DNA of 53,093 nt from a virus, in IMG/VR virus record IMGVR_UViG_3300047444_000359, positions 1 through 53,093 of that record; one strand, written 5' to 3'. Within the stretch, counting starts at the first letter, position 1; each line of letters begins with the position of its first letter. The notes below the pieces were generated by a model. That model was not told the DNA's origin, ran no database searches, and saw only the letters and a program-made list of their open reading frames with translations. Positions 4,524 through 11,511 of the stretch are shown here, in pieces. A program made the translations under genes and the position numbers.

Positions 4524-5801
4524 ATGGCTGCTACACTTAACGCTCTGATCGGTCAGTATGCAGGTTCTAGTTGGGATGCTGCGTTTCCTCAACCTCCGGG
4601 TGAGTCTCCGAATCTAGATTTGATTCATATTCGCGGGATCGGTAATCAGGTTCTAGCAGTTGTCAATCATGCCGGTGCGGTCAGCGGTGGCTCGACATCA
4701 GCGTTAGTTCTTACCTCAGTTTCAGTAGCATCATTGGTTCTTACCTCAGTTTCAGTAGCATCATTAGTTCTTACCTCAGTTTCAGTAGCAAGCCTAGTTC
4801 TCACTTCAGTAGTTGGTGCAACCGGAGTTTATCACGGTACCATTACTGGTGGTGCAGCCAACGCATTCGTAGGGAAAACAGTCATCATTGCTGGATTTGC
4901 CACCGGAGGAAACAACGGAAGCTTCGTTGTAACTGCGTCAGACGCCACAACAATTACAGTTGCGCCCACAACCCAAGTTGATGAAACTCATGCCGGAACC
5001 GCCGGAATTGTTGGCACAACTCTTGTGACCTACAATGGTACTATTACTGGCGGAGACACAAGTGCATTTGCTGGAAAGAGTGCAATCATTGCTGGGTTCG
5101 CCACAAGCGCAAACAACGGGACATTTACTCTGACAGATTCGTCAGCTACAACACTAGTCACAACCTTGACCGCGCAGGTTAACGAAACCCACGCTGGTAC
5201 TGCTGGAATCGTAGGAACAACTCTTGTTACCTACAACGGTACTATTACCGGTGGCGGCACAAATAACTTCGCCGGGAAGAACGCTCTTATTGCTGGATTC
5301 TCAACCAGCGCGAACAACGGCACATACGCTGTTGTGTCAAATACCACAACAACCATAGTGGCTGTATTGACCGCACAGGTTAATGAGACTCACGCCGGAA
5401 CTGCGGGAATTGTCGGCACAACTCTTGTCACCTACAACGGTACTATTACTGGTGGGGGTTCAAGTGCGTTAGCTGGCTCAACCGCTGTGTTCGCCGGATT
5501 TACTAACAGCACTAACAACACAACACAGGTAATCACATCATCAACCGCATCAACCATTGTTGTGCCTTTGATAGCTCAGGTGAACGAAACCCACGCTGGA
5601 ACAGCTGGAATCACACTGTCCTTTGTTGCGGGTGGAACACGCATCGGAACATACAAGACATTCTTGGACAACACTGCCACAATAGCAGCGCTGTTTGCTA
5701 ATGCATTTGCCAACCCATCACAGCAAGACATCCTTCAGATTGTATCTCCAGCCGGAGAAAACGTAGTCAACTACATTGACTATCAGGGTGTGTCTCACTA
5801 A
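4524..5801 (+). CDS. repeat-rich virion surface/fibre-like protein
   Basis: 425 residues. After about 60 N-terminal residues there is a run of the 10-residue repeat SVASLVLTSV, encoded by near-identical 30-bp DNA repeats (4711-4800). Four copies of a module of about 67 residues follow, with signatures GTITGG, AGFATxxNNGTF and QVNETHAGTAGIVGTTLVTY. The C-terminal 55 residues are unique. The module resembles small beta-sandwich repeats of phage structural proteins, and a single related copy occurs in the fibre at 29003. ATG 4524 follows AGGAGAAAAG; the longer in-frame TTG start is less likely. First gene of the virion module. Exact role unknown. Confidence 0.75.
   Translation: MAATLNALIGQYAGSSWDAAFPQPPGESPNLDLIHIRGIGNQVLAVVNHAGAVSGGSTSALVLTSVSVASLVLTSVSVASLVLTSVSVASLVLTSVVGATGVYHGTITGGAANAFVGKTVIIAGFATGGNNGSFVVTASDATTITVAPTTQVDETHAGTAGIVGTTLVTYNGTITGGDTSAFAGKSAIIAGFATSANNGTFTLTDSSATTLVTTLTAQVNETHAGTAGIVGTTLVTYNGTITGGGTNNFAGKNALIAGFSTSANNGTYAVVSNTTTTIVAVLTAQVNETHAGTAGIVGTTLVTYNGTITGGGSSALAGSTAVFAGFTNSTNNTTQVITSSTASTIVVPLIAQVNETHAGTAGITLSFVAGGTRIGTYKTFLDNTATIAALFANAFANPSQQDILQIVSPAGENVVNYIDYQGVSH
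4711..4800 (+). repeat. three tandem 30-bp repeats inside a CDS
   Basis: Units begin at 4711, 4741 and 4771, are nearly identical, and encode LTSVSVASLV. A degenerate fourth copy follows. The near identity suggests recent slippage-type expansion. Confidence 0.9.
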
Positions 5802-5806
5802 ACTGT

Positions 5807-5853
5807 GGACACGCAATTGTCCGTGGTGTAACCGGTTATTAGAAAAACACCAC
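5807..5853 (+). terminator. paired hairpins after the repeat protein gene
   Basis: GGACA-CGCAAT-TGTCC (5807-5822) is followed at once by GTGGTGT/ACACCAC (5823-5829 with 5847-5853). There is no clear T run, so this may be an attenuator or RNA-stability element instead of a full terminator. Confidence 0.4.
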
Positions 5854-5899
5854 CCATTAGACATAGTTAAGTGTGTTTGCGGCTGGATTTGGAGATGAT

Positions 5900-6664
5900 A
5901 TGGGATTCTCGCTTATAAGAACAGGACAAGATGGTTTCCTTCGACCGGATGAGAATCCGATCACCCCGGCTAACTGGGGTCCAGTTTCGACAGATAATGC
6001 GCTAGCCATACTTAATAACCAAGCTGTCCCGACCTTTCAGGCATCCGGGAGTTTTTTCTATGGTGCAAACTTCTGGACAGGTAGTTCTGTAGGAAATGAC
6101 CAGTACGCTTCTGTTCAGGTTGAGTACAAAACTCCTGCTCCTATAACTTCAGCTGTAGATTTATATCTTAGAACAGCGGCAAACTTTTCAACATCCTATA
6201 ATGTAGATTTATTCGGTGCAGACGGAAATATTTGGAATCTCGGAATATTTGGCGGCGGCATTAACACTCAGGTACAAGTTCCTGTCCCCGGAAGAGTAAC
6301 AACCATAACCGCAGTAGTTATAGGAACGTCTGTTTACGCTCTGTATAACGGGGTTATAGTCCTATCTGCTACCGATGCGGCTCTCTCCTCCGGTTCGGTT
6401 GCTATAGATTTGTTCACAGTCTCACCGGGACTACAGACAGATGTAGTATACACTTTCTTTGAGGCCGGAAACGTCGTACCAAGTTCTAGCCTGATAGACA
6501 GCAGAAATTACGGGAACTTCCCGAATGAAGCGGTCGTAGAAGGTGGAACAGCTGTTTATACTTTCCAAACAGAATCTCGGACAGCGGGAGCGCCGTTAGA
6601 TTGCAGAACAGCGGGTGCCCCGCGAGACTCGCGTGTAAATCCACCACAAAATTCTAGGTCGTAA
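5900..6664 (+). CDS. putative virion surface protein, concanavalin-like
   Basis: 254 residues. The body (residues 1-210) is beta-rich with a jelly-roll flavour: VQVEYKTPAP, NVDLFGADGNIWNLGIFGGG, TTITAVVIGTSVYALYNG. This pattern is common in LamG/concanavalin-like phage proteins that bind carbohydrate. The tail carries a short Arg-rich repeat, SRTAGAPLDCRTAGAPRDSR. ATG 5900 has GGAG five bases upstream; an earlier GTG at 5873 is less likely. It belongs to the cluster of decoration/fibre-like genes between the tRNAs and terminase. Fold assignment is by eye only. Confidence 0.65.
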   Translation: MGFSLIRTGQDGFLRPDENPITPANWGPVSTDNALAILNNQAVPTFQASGSFFYGANFWTGSSVGNDQYASVQVEYKTPAPITSAVDLYLRTAANFSTSYNVDLFGADGNIWNLGIFGGGINTQVQVPVPGRVTTITAVVIGTSVYALYNGVIVLSATDAALSSGSVAIDLFTVSPGLQTDVVYTFFEAGNVVPSSSLIDSRNYGNFPNEAVVEGGTAVYTFQTESRTAGAPLDCRTAGAPRDSRVNPPQNSRS

Positions 6665-6673
6665 CGGAGTATC

Positions 6674-7057
6674 ATGGCTATCACACAGATTAATGTAAGC
6701 AGCCCGACAAATGAGATTGTATTCAACGACTCAGCGATGGGCAACACCGCAGACGGAGTTAAGTCTAGTTCTGCGCTTGTCTATTCAGTCACAGTTGATA
6801 ACTCATTGAATGGCGGCTCAGCTAGCTATGTTAAGTTGTTTAACCTAGCGTCAGGCTCAGTAGTAGTCGGCACAACTGCCCCGGATGAAATTATTTATGT
6901 TCCGGGCGGTGCGGTAATAACTCAGGTTTATTCAACTAGTGCTGCTCCCGGAAAGACTTTCGGAACCGCCCTAAGCGCATTTTGTGTTACAACCGGCGGA
7001 ACAGCTGGCTCAACTTCGCCGTCAAGCAACGTATCAGTAACAATTAACTATAAGTAA
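6674..7057 (+). CDS. small beta-rich virion protein
   Basis: 127 residues, Ser/Thr/Gly/Val-rich and without charged clusters: MAITQINVSSPTNEIVFNDS at the start and SVTINYK at the end. Such composition fits a head decoration or fibre-associated protein. ACGGAG upstream serves as ribosome site. No family recognised. Confidence 0.65.
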   Translation: MAITQINVSSPTNEIVFNDSAMGNTADGVKSSSALVYSVTVDNSLNGGSASYVKLFNLASGSVVVGTTAPDEIIYVPGGAVITQVYSTSAAPGKTFGTALSAFCVTTGGTAGSTSPSSNVSVTINYK

Positions 7058-7068
7058 CGGAGATTTCC

Positions 7069-7284
7069 ATGGCGATGTCAAACGAAGAAGCAAAGACCAA
7101 GGCAGCTAAGAAAAAGGCTCCCATGGCTCATTCAGGTCAGGCAACAACATCAACAAACATTGACGAAGCATTGGGCGGAGCCACAAAGAAGAAGGCACCA
7201 ATGGCTCATTCAGGTCCTATGTCAACATCTCACAAGGATGAGGCATTGGGCGGCATGATGAAGAAAAAGCCGACAATGGTATAA
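7069..7284 (+). CDS. small basic repeat protein
   Basis: 71 residues built from two copies of KKKAPMAHSG separated by a T/S-rich stretch ending in DEALGG, and a third KKKPTM at the C-terminus. The high Lys content suggests DNA association or packaging with the virion. ACGGAG precedes the start. A hairpin terminator follows. Confidence 0.6.
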   Translation: MAMSNEEAKTKAAKKKAPMAHSGQATTSTNIDEALGGATKKKAPMAHSGPMSTSHKDEALGGMMKKKPTMV

Positions 7285-7300
7285 GCTATTCTTTGTAACA

Positions 7301-7323
7301 AAACCCCCTTATTCAGGGGGTTT
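7301..7323 (+). terminator. rho-independent-type hairpin
   Basis: AAACCCCC pairs with GGGGGTTT across a TTATTCA loop. A strict U tract is lacking, but the GC stem with A/T flanks at the end of a gene block fits a terminator. Confidence 0.65.
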
Positions 7324-7388
7324 CGATACAAGAAAATCAACTGACTTTAAACTATGGGTTGCTAGTCAGTCAACCGTTAAAGGTGACT

Positions 7389-8135
7389 ATGACATACAAG
7401 AAGAACTTTGTTGCTGCAATAAAAGTAAACGGCCAAATACTTCGCGAGTCCTCGGACCGCGTCGAACTGCCATTCGGTTCAGAATATTCTATTCTACTGA
7501 AGAATCTAGATACAGTTCGCATGCAGGCCCGTATCTCAATCGACGGCAAGCCCGCTACATCATGGCTTGTTCTAGGTCCTAGACAGGATATAGAAGTCGA
7601 GAGATTTGTTGAGGACTTGAACAGTGGCAACCGTTTCAAGTTTATCGAGCGCACTGAGCGCGTTGAACAACACCGTGGCATCGGTGTCGAAGACGGTTTG
7701 GTCCGTATCGAATTCAAGCGTGAAAAAGTTTACCCGATTAATTACAGTTATAATTATAATTATAATTATAATTATAGTAACCTTAATCAGCATGCCCTAT
7801 ATAGCAGTCCGGTCTATAACACGAGCGCTGGGTCTGTAGGTGCATTGCGTGGTGCCAATCTTTGTTCTGCACAGAGCACTGTAAGCGCAGTACAAAACGA
7901 CACCGGGATCACGGTTCAGGGGTCTCTGAGTGACCAGAAGTTTGTACTTGTGTCGAACTTCCAGACCGAGCCAGAAGAAGTAGTCATACTACATCTAGTA
8001 GGCAAGACCGCAGACAAGATTGTTAAAGTAGCAAAGACAGTCAAGCGCAAGATCGAATGCGACACATGCGGTAAGAAAAATAAATCATCAGCGAAGTTCT
8101 GCATAGAATGCGGAACCGGACTGGAAAGAATTTAG
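7389..8135 (+). CDS. hypothetical protein with C-terminal zinc ribbon
   Basis: 248 residues. Residues 1-110 are a beta-rich domain (IKVNGQILRES, ILLKNLDTVRMQARISIDG, SWLVLGPRQDIEVERF). A Tyr/Asn repeat (YNYNYNYNY, encoded by a TAATTA microsatellite at about 7743-7776) acts as linker. The C-terminus has CDTCGKKNKSSAKFCIECG, a four-cysteine zinc ribbon. ATG 7389 is chosen because AAAGGTG lies just upstream; an in-frame TTG at 7359 is possible. It may assist head or tail assembly; no specific family recognised. Confidence 0.65.
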   Translation: MTYKKNFVAAIKVNGQILRESSDRVELPFGSEYSILLKNLDTVRMQARISIDGKPATSWLVLGPRQDIEVERFVEDLNSGNRFKFIERTERVEQHRGIGVEDGLVRIEFKREKVYPINYSYNYNYNYNYSNLNQHALYSSPVYNTSAGSVGALRGANLCSAQSTVSAVQNDTGITVQGSLSDQKFVLVSNFQTEPEEVVILHLVGKTADKIVKVAKTVKRKIECDTCGKKNKSSAKFCIECGTGLERI

Positions 8136-8223
8136 GTTACGCACTAAGCGAACCTATAAAGCGACTGCCAGCGTAAGTACCAATAAAGGTAGCGTTGTCA
8201 GCACGTACATAAAGGAGAAGTAA

Positions 8224-8868
8224 ATGAGCGTAATCGAACAGTATCAGGTAAGTACCTCAAACCCGTCAATTGTCGGCGGAACCGGTACAACCATTAAGTA
8301 TTTTGCAAGCAACCCGCCACAGTCATTGTGGAACAGTGGAGTTACCGGAGTTAACTCTCCGATCACCGCTTCACAGCTTGGAGCAACCCCGTCAAGCACA
8401 AGCGCAAACGGTCAGTTGTCATTCGACTCAGTAGCCTACAAGCTACAGGGCGGCCAGTTCAGGATGGTTGCAAGCGGAACCGCGACTGCTACAGGCACAC
8501 CGACTGTAACAGCCACAGTTCAGATCAACACCGGAACAATCGCATCACCTTCATACGCAACATTCTTGAACGGTGTCGCGTCGAACGCTGTTGTGACCAC
8601 GATCCCGATAGCTTGGTCTATCACGGCTGACTTGTTCTATGACCCAACCAGTCAGACATTGAGCGGCTTCCAGTCTTATTTCTATGCCAACGCAGCAACC
8701 GGCGGAACAGATAAGAGTCAGGTCCCGGTAGCAATCACAGCTGTACAGTCTGTGACCGCTGGTGGATTGTACGCAACACAGTTTGGATTCGTTGTCGGTA
8801 TCACGTTCAGCACATCGAACGCTGCTAACACCGCAAGCTTGTACGAATTCAAGATCATCCAAGCTTAA
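8224..8868 (+). CDS. putative structural protein, strongly translated
   Basis: 214 residues, low in charge and rich in Thr, Ser, Ala, Gly and aromatic residues, consistent with a virion beta-protein. The ribosome site AAAGGAGAAGTAA is the best in this part of the window, suggesting high expression (decoration protein or fibre subunit). Its 88-base leader can form a small TACC/GGTA hairpin near 8178-8192. No family recognised. Confidence 0.65.
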   Translation: MSVIEQYQVSTSNPSIVGGTGTTIKYFASNPPQSLWNSGVTGVNSPITASQLGATPSSTSANGQLSFDSVAYKLQGGQFRMVASGTATATGTPTVTATVQINTGTIASPSYATFLNGVASNAVVTTIPIAWSITADLFYDPTSQTLSGFQSYFYANAATGGTDKSQVPVAITAVQSVTAGGLYATQFGFVVGITFSTSNAANTASLYEFKIIQA

Positions 8869-8884
8869 CATTTGAATCGTGACA

Positions 8885-8958
8885 GGCTACGCATACAGAT
8901 AGTAGCCTTCCGTTCATAACCTCTGTGAAATTCAGAGCGTTCCGGGTTATAGCCCCGG
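8885..8958 (+). terminator. hairpin-rich intergenic leader
   Basis: GGCTAC pairs with GTAGCC (8885-8890 with 8902-8907), followed by T-rich sequence. A second hairpin CCGGG/CCCGG (8942-8946 with 8954-8958) lies just before the next ribosome site. The first may be a weak terminator, the second a leader hairpin. Confidence 0.4.
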
Positions 8959-8979
8959 CAATTTCATAAAAGGATTATC

Positions 8980-9339
8980 ATGACCCCGTTTAGCCAGATG
9001 TCTGTCGGAGAATTCATATCAAGCATACGTGATATCATATTCATATTTGGAACCTTAACCGTCGGCTGGAAAGTGAGATCATGGGTACAACCTGTATTTG
9101 ATTTCTTTAAGCGAACCAATGAATTTTTTGATCTCAGTGAAGCACATATTAAGCGCGTAGAGTCCGGCATGCAAGTGCTGCTAAATAATCACTTGAGCCA
9201 CATCCAATCTGACTTAGGACATTTGTCAGGTAGAGAGCCTAGACATTCGTCGTATTCGACAGACTCCCACGAAGAAATGCCAGAGGCTACTTATGCCAGC
9301 AGTAAGCAAGAAACAACAGATAGCGATGGCAATAGCTGA
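8980..9339 (+). CDS. small membrane-anchored protein, unknown
   Basis: 119 residues. One hydrophobic segment lies near residues 17-36 (RDIIFIFGTLTVGWKVRSWV), followed by a soluble helical part (FKRTNEFFDLSEAHIKRVES) and a polar Ser/Glu-rich tail. AAAAGGATTATC precedes the ATG. The 3' end overlaps the next gene by 47 bases in another frame. A holin-like role is conceivable, but only one span is clear. Confidence 0.6.
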   Translation: MTPFSQMSVGEFISSIRDIIFIFGTLTVGWKVRSWVQPVFDFFKRTNEFFDLSEAHIKRVESGMQVLLNNHLSHIQSDLGHLSGREPRHSSYSTDSHEEMPEATYASSKQETTDSDGNS

Positions 9340-9478
9340 GCATCATCCAGAAGACCTGAATGAGAAGAATAAGGGACTACTGGATATGTCTCATAAGCAG
9401 TTGCACGATTTTGCTTCTACACCACGGAAACACCTACCGACATACGCACACGCACGCAAAGCGAGAAAGGAATCTTAA
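9293..9478 (+). CDS. DUF3008-like small basic protein
   Basis: 61 residues starting MPAVSKKQQIAMAIAEHHPE and continuing with MSHKQLHDFASTPRKHLP. This N-terminal signature is widespread in small basic phage and bacterial proteins of unknown function (DUF3008/DUF6496-like). It overlaps the previous gene in a different frame, and its TAA shares a base with the next ATG. Confidence 0.65.
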   Translation: MPAVSKKQQIAMAIAEHHPEDLNEKNKGLLDMSHKQLHDFASTPRKHLPTYAHARKARKES

Positions 9479-9696
9479 TGGCTACCGAACAGGATAAGGC
9501 AAATTTAACTGCTACTCGTGGTAAACAAGCCGCCAACATATCAGACTCTGACGAGCGTAAAGCTTATATTGCAGGTTCGGGTAATGTTGACAAGGACTAC
9601 CAAGGCACCGCTGAAGAGACCGCTGGCATGGGAAAGAAGCAGCAGACTCAATCAATCATGAGCGACTATGGTATGGCCCGAGACGCAAGGAAGTAA
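9478..9696 (+). CDS. small hypothetical protein
   Basis: 72 residues, hydrophilic and probably helical (DSDERKAYIAGSGNVDKDYQ). It starts in a TAATG overlap with the DUF3008-like gene, showing translational coupling. No family recognised; likely a minor virion component by position. Confidence 0.6.
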   Translation: MATEQDKANLTATRGKQAANISDSDERKAYIAGSGNVDKDYQGTAEETAGMGKKQQTQSIMSDYGMARDARK

Positions 9697-9697
9697 C

Positions 9698-10117
9698 ATG
9701 GCTGACAAGCTAACTAAGATTCAGGTCCGATATGAAGTGCCAGCCAAGGGAATGGACCACTGTAGGGATTGTAAACATTTTATAGGACCGAATCGTTGTA
9801 AGATTGTTGAAGGGGATATACAACCTAACGGTTGGTGTGAGAAATTCGAGGATAATAAGATGGCAAAGAAACACCACAAGTATACACATTCGACTGTCGA
9901 GCATCATGACGATGGCTCGCACACAATTACTCACCACCACGAAGACGGCAAGTCGCACAAGAAGTACGCAGCGGCTGACCACGATTCCATGATGGATGGT
10001 ATGATGGATCACACTAGTGCGCCTAATCCGGGTGAAGCAGAAGCGGCAGCAGGAATGCCTCCAGCAGGCGGAGCACCAGCGGGTGCGCCTCCGATGGCAC
10101 CTCCAGTAGGAGCGTAA
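9698..10117 (+). CDS. four-cysteine (HiPIP-like) and His-rich small protein
   Basis: 139 residues in three parts. Residues 18-50 contain DHCRDCKHFIGPNRCKIV and then NGWCEKF: four cysteines in C-x2-C-x8-C-x12-C spacing with a Gly-Trp-Cys end, recalling high-potential iron-sulfur or zinc-binding peptides. Residues 55-95 are His-rich (HHDDGSHTITHHHEDGKSHKK). The tail is Ala/Pro/Gly-rich. An internal ATG at 9860 with GAGG upstream could yield a second product lacking the Cys motif. Metal identity cannot be read from sequence. Confidence 0.65.
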   Translation: MADKLTKIQVRYEVPAKGMDHCRDCKHFIGPNRCKIVEGDIQPNGWCEKFEDNKMAKKHHKYTHSTVEHHDDGSHTITHHHEDGKSHKKYAAADHDSMMDGMMDHTSAPNPGEAEAAAGMPPAGGAPAGAPPMAPPVGA

Positions 10118-10118
10118 T

Positions 10119-10310
10119 ATGGCCGAGCATAACGTAAGCTTGTACCGTGCCATGCACCATCTACGTAAGGGTGGATTGCACAAGGCTCTTGGTGTACCAC
10201 AGGGCGAGACTATTCCTGCGGACAAACTAGAATCAGCAAAGAACAGTTCGAACGAGCATGTAAAGAAGATGGCTAACTTCGCAGCAACCATGAAGGGCTT
10301 CAAACACTAA
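10119..10310 (+). CDS. small conserved phage protein
   Basis: 63 residues: LYRAMHHLRKGGLHKALGVP, then ETIPADKLESAKNSSNEHVK and a basic end. This short Lys/His-rich protein type recurs next to DUF3008-like genes in phage late regions. Function unknown. It follows the previous stop by one base. Confidence 0.65.
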   Translation: MAEHNVSLYRAMHHLRKGGLHKALGVPQGETIPADKLESAKNSSNEHVKKMANFAATMKGFKH

Positions 10311-10317
10311 GGTGACT

Positions 10318-10548
10318 ATGCCGGAAGACTATAACCTAACCAATCCGGCACCTGACATCAATCCTGTAACAAAGCTTGTTGGGTGGCTGCAAGGCCGAAC
10401 AACAGGCTGGTTGATTTCTTTCTTTATCACCGGAAATTTGTTCCACTTAGCTCATCATCTCGATGCTACTTACATAACTTTTATGACAACCTTTATGAGC
10501 TTCGTCCTAGGCCACAGCATAAAGGAAGATTACTTTGATAAGAAATAG
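10318..10548 (+). CDS. small holin-like membrane protein
   Basis: 76 residues. Two hydrophobic stretches occupy residues 29-45 and 49-66 (TGWLISFFITGNLFHLAHHL, then ITFMTTFMSFVLG), with a charged C-terminus IKEDYFDKK. Size and topology fit a small holin or another membrane accessory protein. ATG 10318 is chosen with AAGGTG upstream; a GTG two codons earlier is possible. It ends in TAG. Confidence 0.6.
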   Translation: MPEDYNLTNPAPDINPVTKLVGWLQGRTTGWLISFFITGNLFHLAHHLDATYITFMTTFMSFVLGHSIKEDYFDKK

Positions 10549-10556
10549 GGAGACTT

Positions 10557-10859
10557 ATGGCACACTCAGTTACTTTGACTTGGACAGCATCAACAGACTT
10601 AACCACCCCGCCAGCAGCAGGGACCGGATACAATGTTTATCGTAGTACAACAGTCGGCGGAGAAAAGGCCCCGGCGTTAAACGGCGCACTAGTCGCAGCA
10701 AATACATATGTGGATACTACTGTAGCAGCCGGACAGGTTTATGATTATGTAGTAACAGCGGTAGGGGCGGGAGGCGTGGAATCAATCCATTCGAACGAAG
10801 CGTCTAACGTACAGGTGCCTATTCTACCTCCCACAGGACTTTTGGCTGTGGCTGCTTAA
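10557..10859 (+). CDS. fibronectin type III domain protein
   Basis: 100 residues, essentially one FN3 domain: VTLTWTASTD, GYNVYRSTTVGGEK, TYVDTTVAAGQVYDYVVTAV and SNEASNVQVP. FN3 domains are common add-ons of phage surface proteins and probably bind carbohydrate or host surface weakly. GGGAG precedes the ATG. Free-standing here, so possibly a decoration protein. Confidence 0.8.
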   Translation: MAHSVTLTWTASTDLTTPPAAGTGYNVYRSTTVGGEKAPALNGALVAANTYVDTTVAAGQVYDYVVTAVGAGGVESIHSNEASNVQVPILPPTGLLAVAA

Positions 10860-10884
10860 GATACTAGAATTTTGGAAGTGGTGA

Positions 10885-11499
10885 ATGACTGACCAAGTAA
10901 TTGCGTACATTGGAAGGCACGGGACCACCGAACTCAACAAAGAGGATCGATATCGCGGACAGAAGGACATTCCTCTGGACGATCAGGGCAGGCAGGACGC
11001 GAAAGACCAAGCCGAGTTCTTGAAAGATAAACCAATCGGTCAGGCGTGGACCAGCCCGTTAAGTCGAGCTAAGGACACCGCCAAAGAAGTTCTGAATGGG
11101 CGTGGTATAAAAGCCGCGCCTGTTCAAGCTTTGTTGCCTCTTCACGCCGGTAAGTATACCGGTGCTAAGAAGTCAGACAACAAAGAACAGATGAAGTATT
11201 ATCACGAACACACAGATATTCCTATCCCCGGCGGAGAGTCTATTGATGATATCAATACTCGCTCTCGCCGTCCACTACTTAAGGGCTTCAGAGTAGCTTT
11301 GAAGACCGGAAAGCCGAGCTATTTCTCAGTACATTCAAGCATCATACACTCCCTAGGACAACTTCTGCACAACGACCATAAGCACGCGTTGGTAGAACCC
11401 GGAGGAGTAGTAGCAGTTACGTTCGATGGAAAGAGATTCCATGCGACCCCGGTTTTTAAGCCGAAGAAAGAATCAGAAGATACCGCCTACGCGTCATAA
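10885..11499 (+). CDS. histidine phosphatase superfamily protein (phosphoglycerate mutase-like)
   Basis: 204 residues. IGRHGTTELN holds the phosphorylatable His of the RHG motif. SPLSRAKDTA, PGGESIDDI and SVHSSIIHSL match the later phosphate-pocket motifs. The substrate cannot be predicted. It lies directly upstream of the terminase gene, separated by 12 bases, so it is expressed with packaging genes; it could act on a phosphorylated metabolite or protein during assembly. GGAAGTGGTGA serves as ribosome site. Confidence 0.85.
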   Translation: MTDQVIAYIGRHGTTELNKEDRYRGQKDIPLDDQGRQDAKDQAEFLKDKPIGQAWTSPLSRAKDTAKEVLNGRGIKAAPVQALLPLHAGKYTGAKKSDNKEQMKYYHEHTDIPIPGGESIDDINTRSRRPLLKGFRVALKTGKPSYFSVHSSIIHSLGQLLHNDHKHALVEPGGVVAVTFDGKRFHATPVFKPKKESEDTAYAS

Positions 11500-11511
11500 T
11501 AGCAGGACAAT

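Noticed and set aside
7743-7776. AT-rich repeat as an origin or regulatory site
   Set aside because: It is an in-frame Tyr/Asn codon repeat in the gene at 7389 without other origin features.
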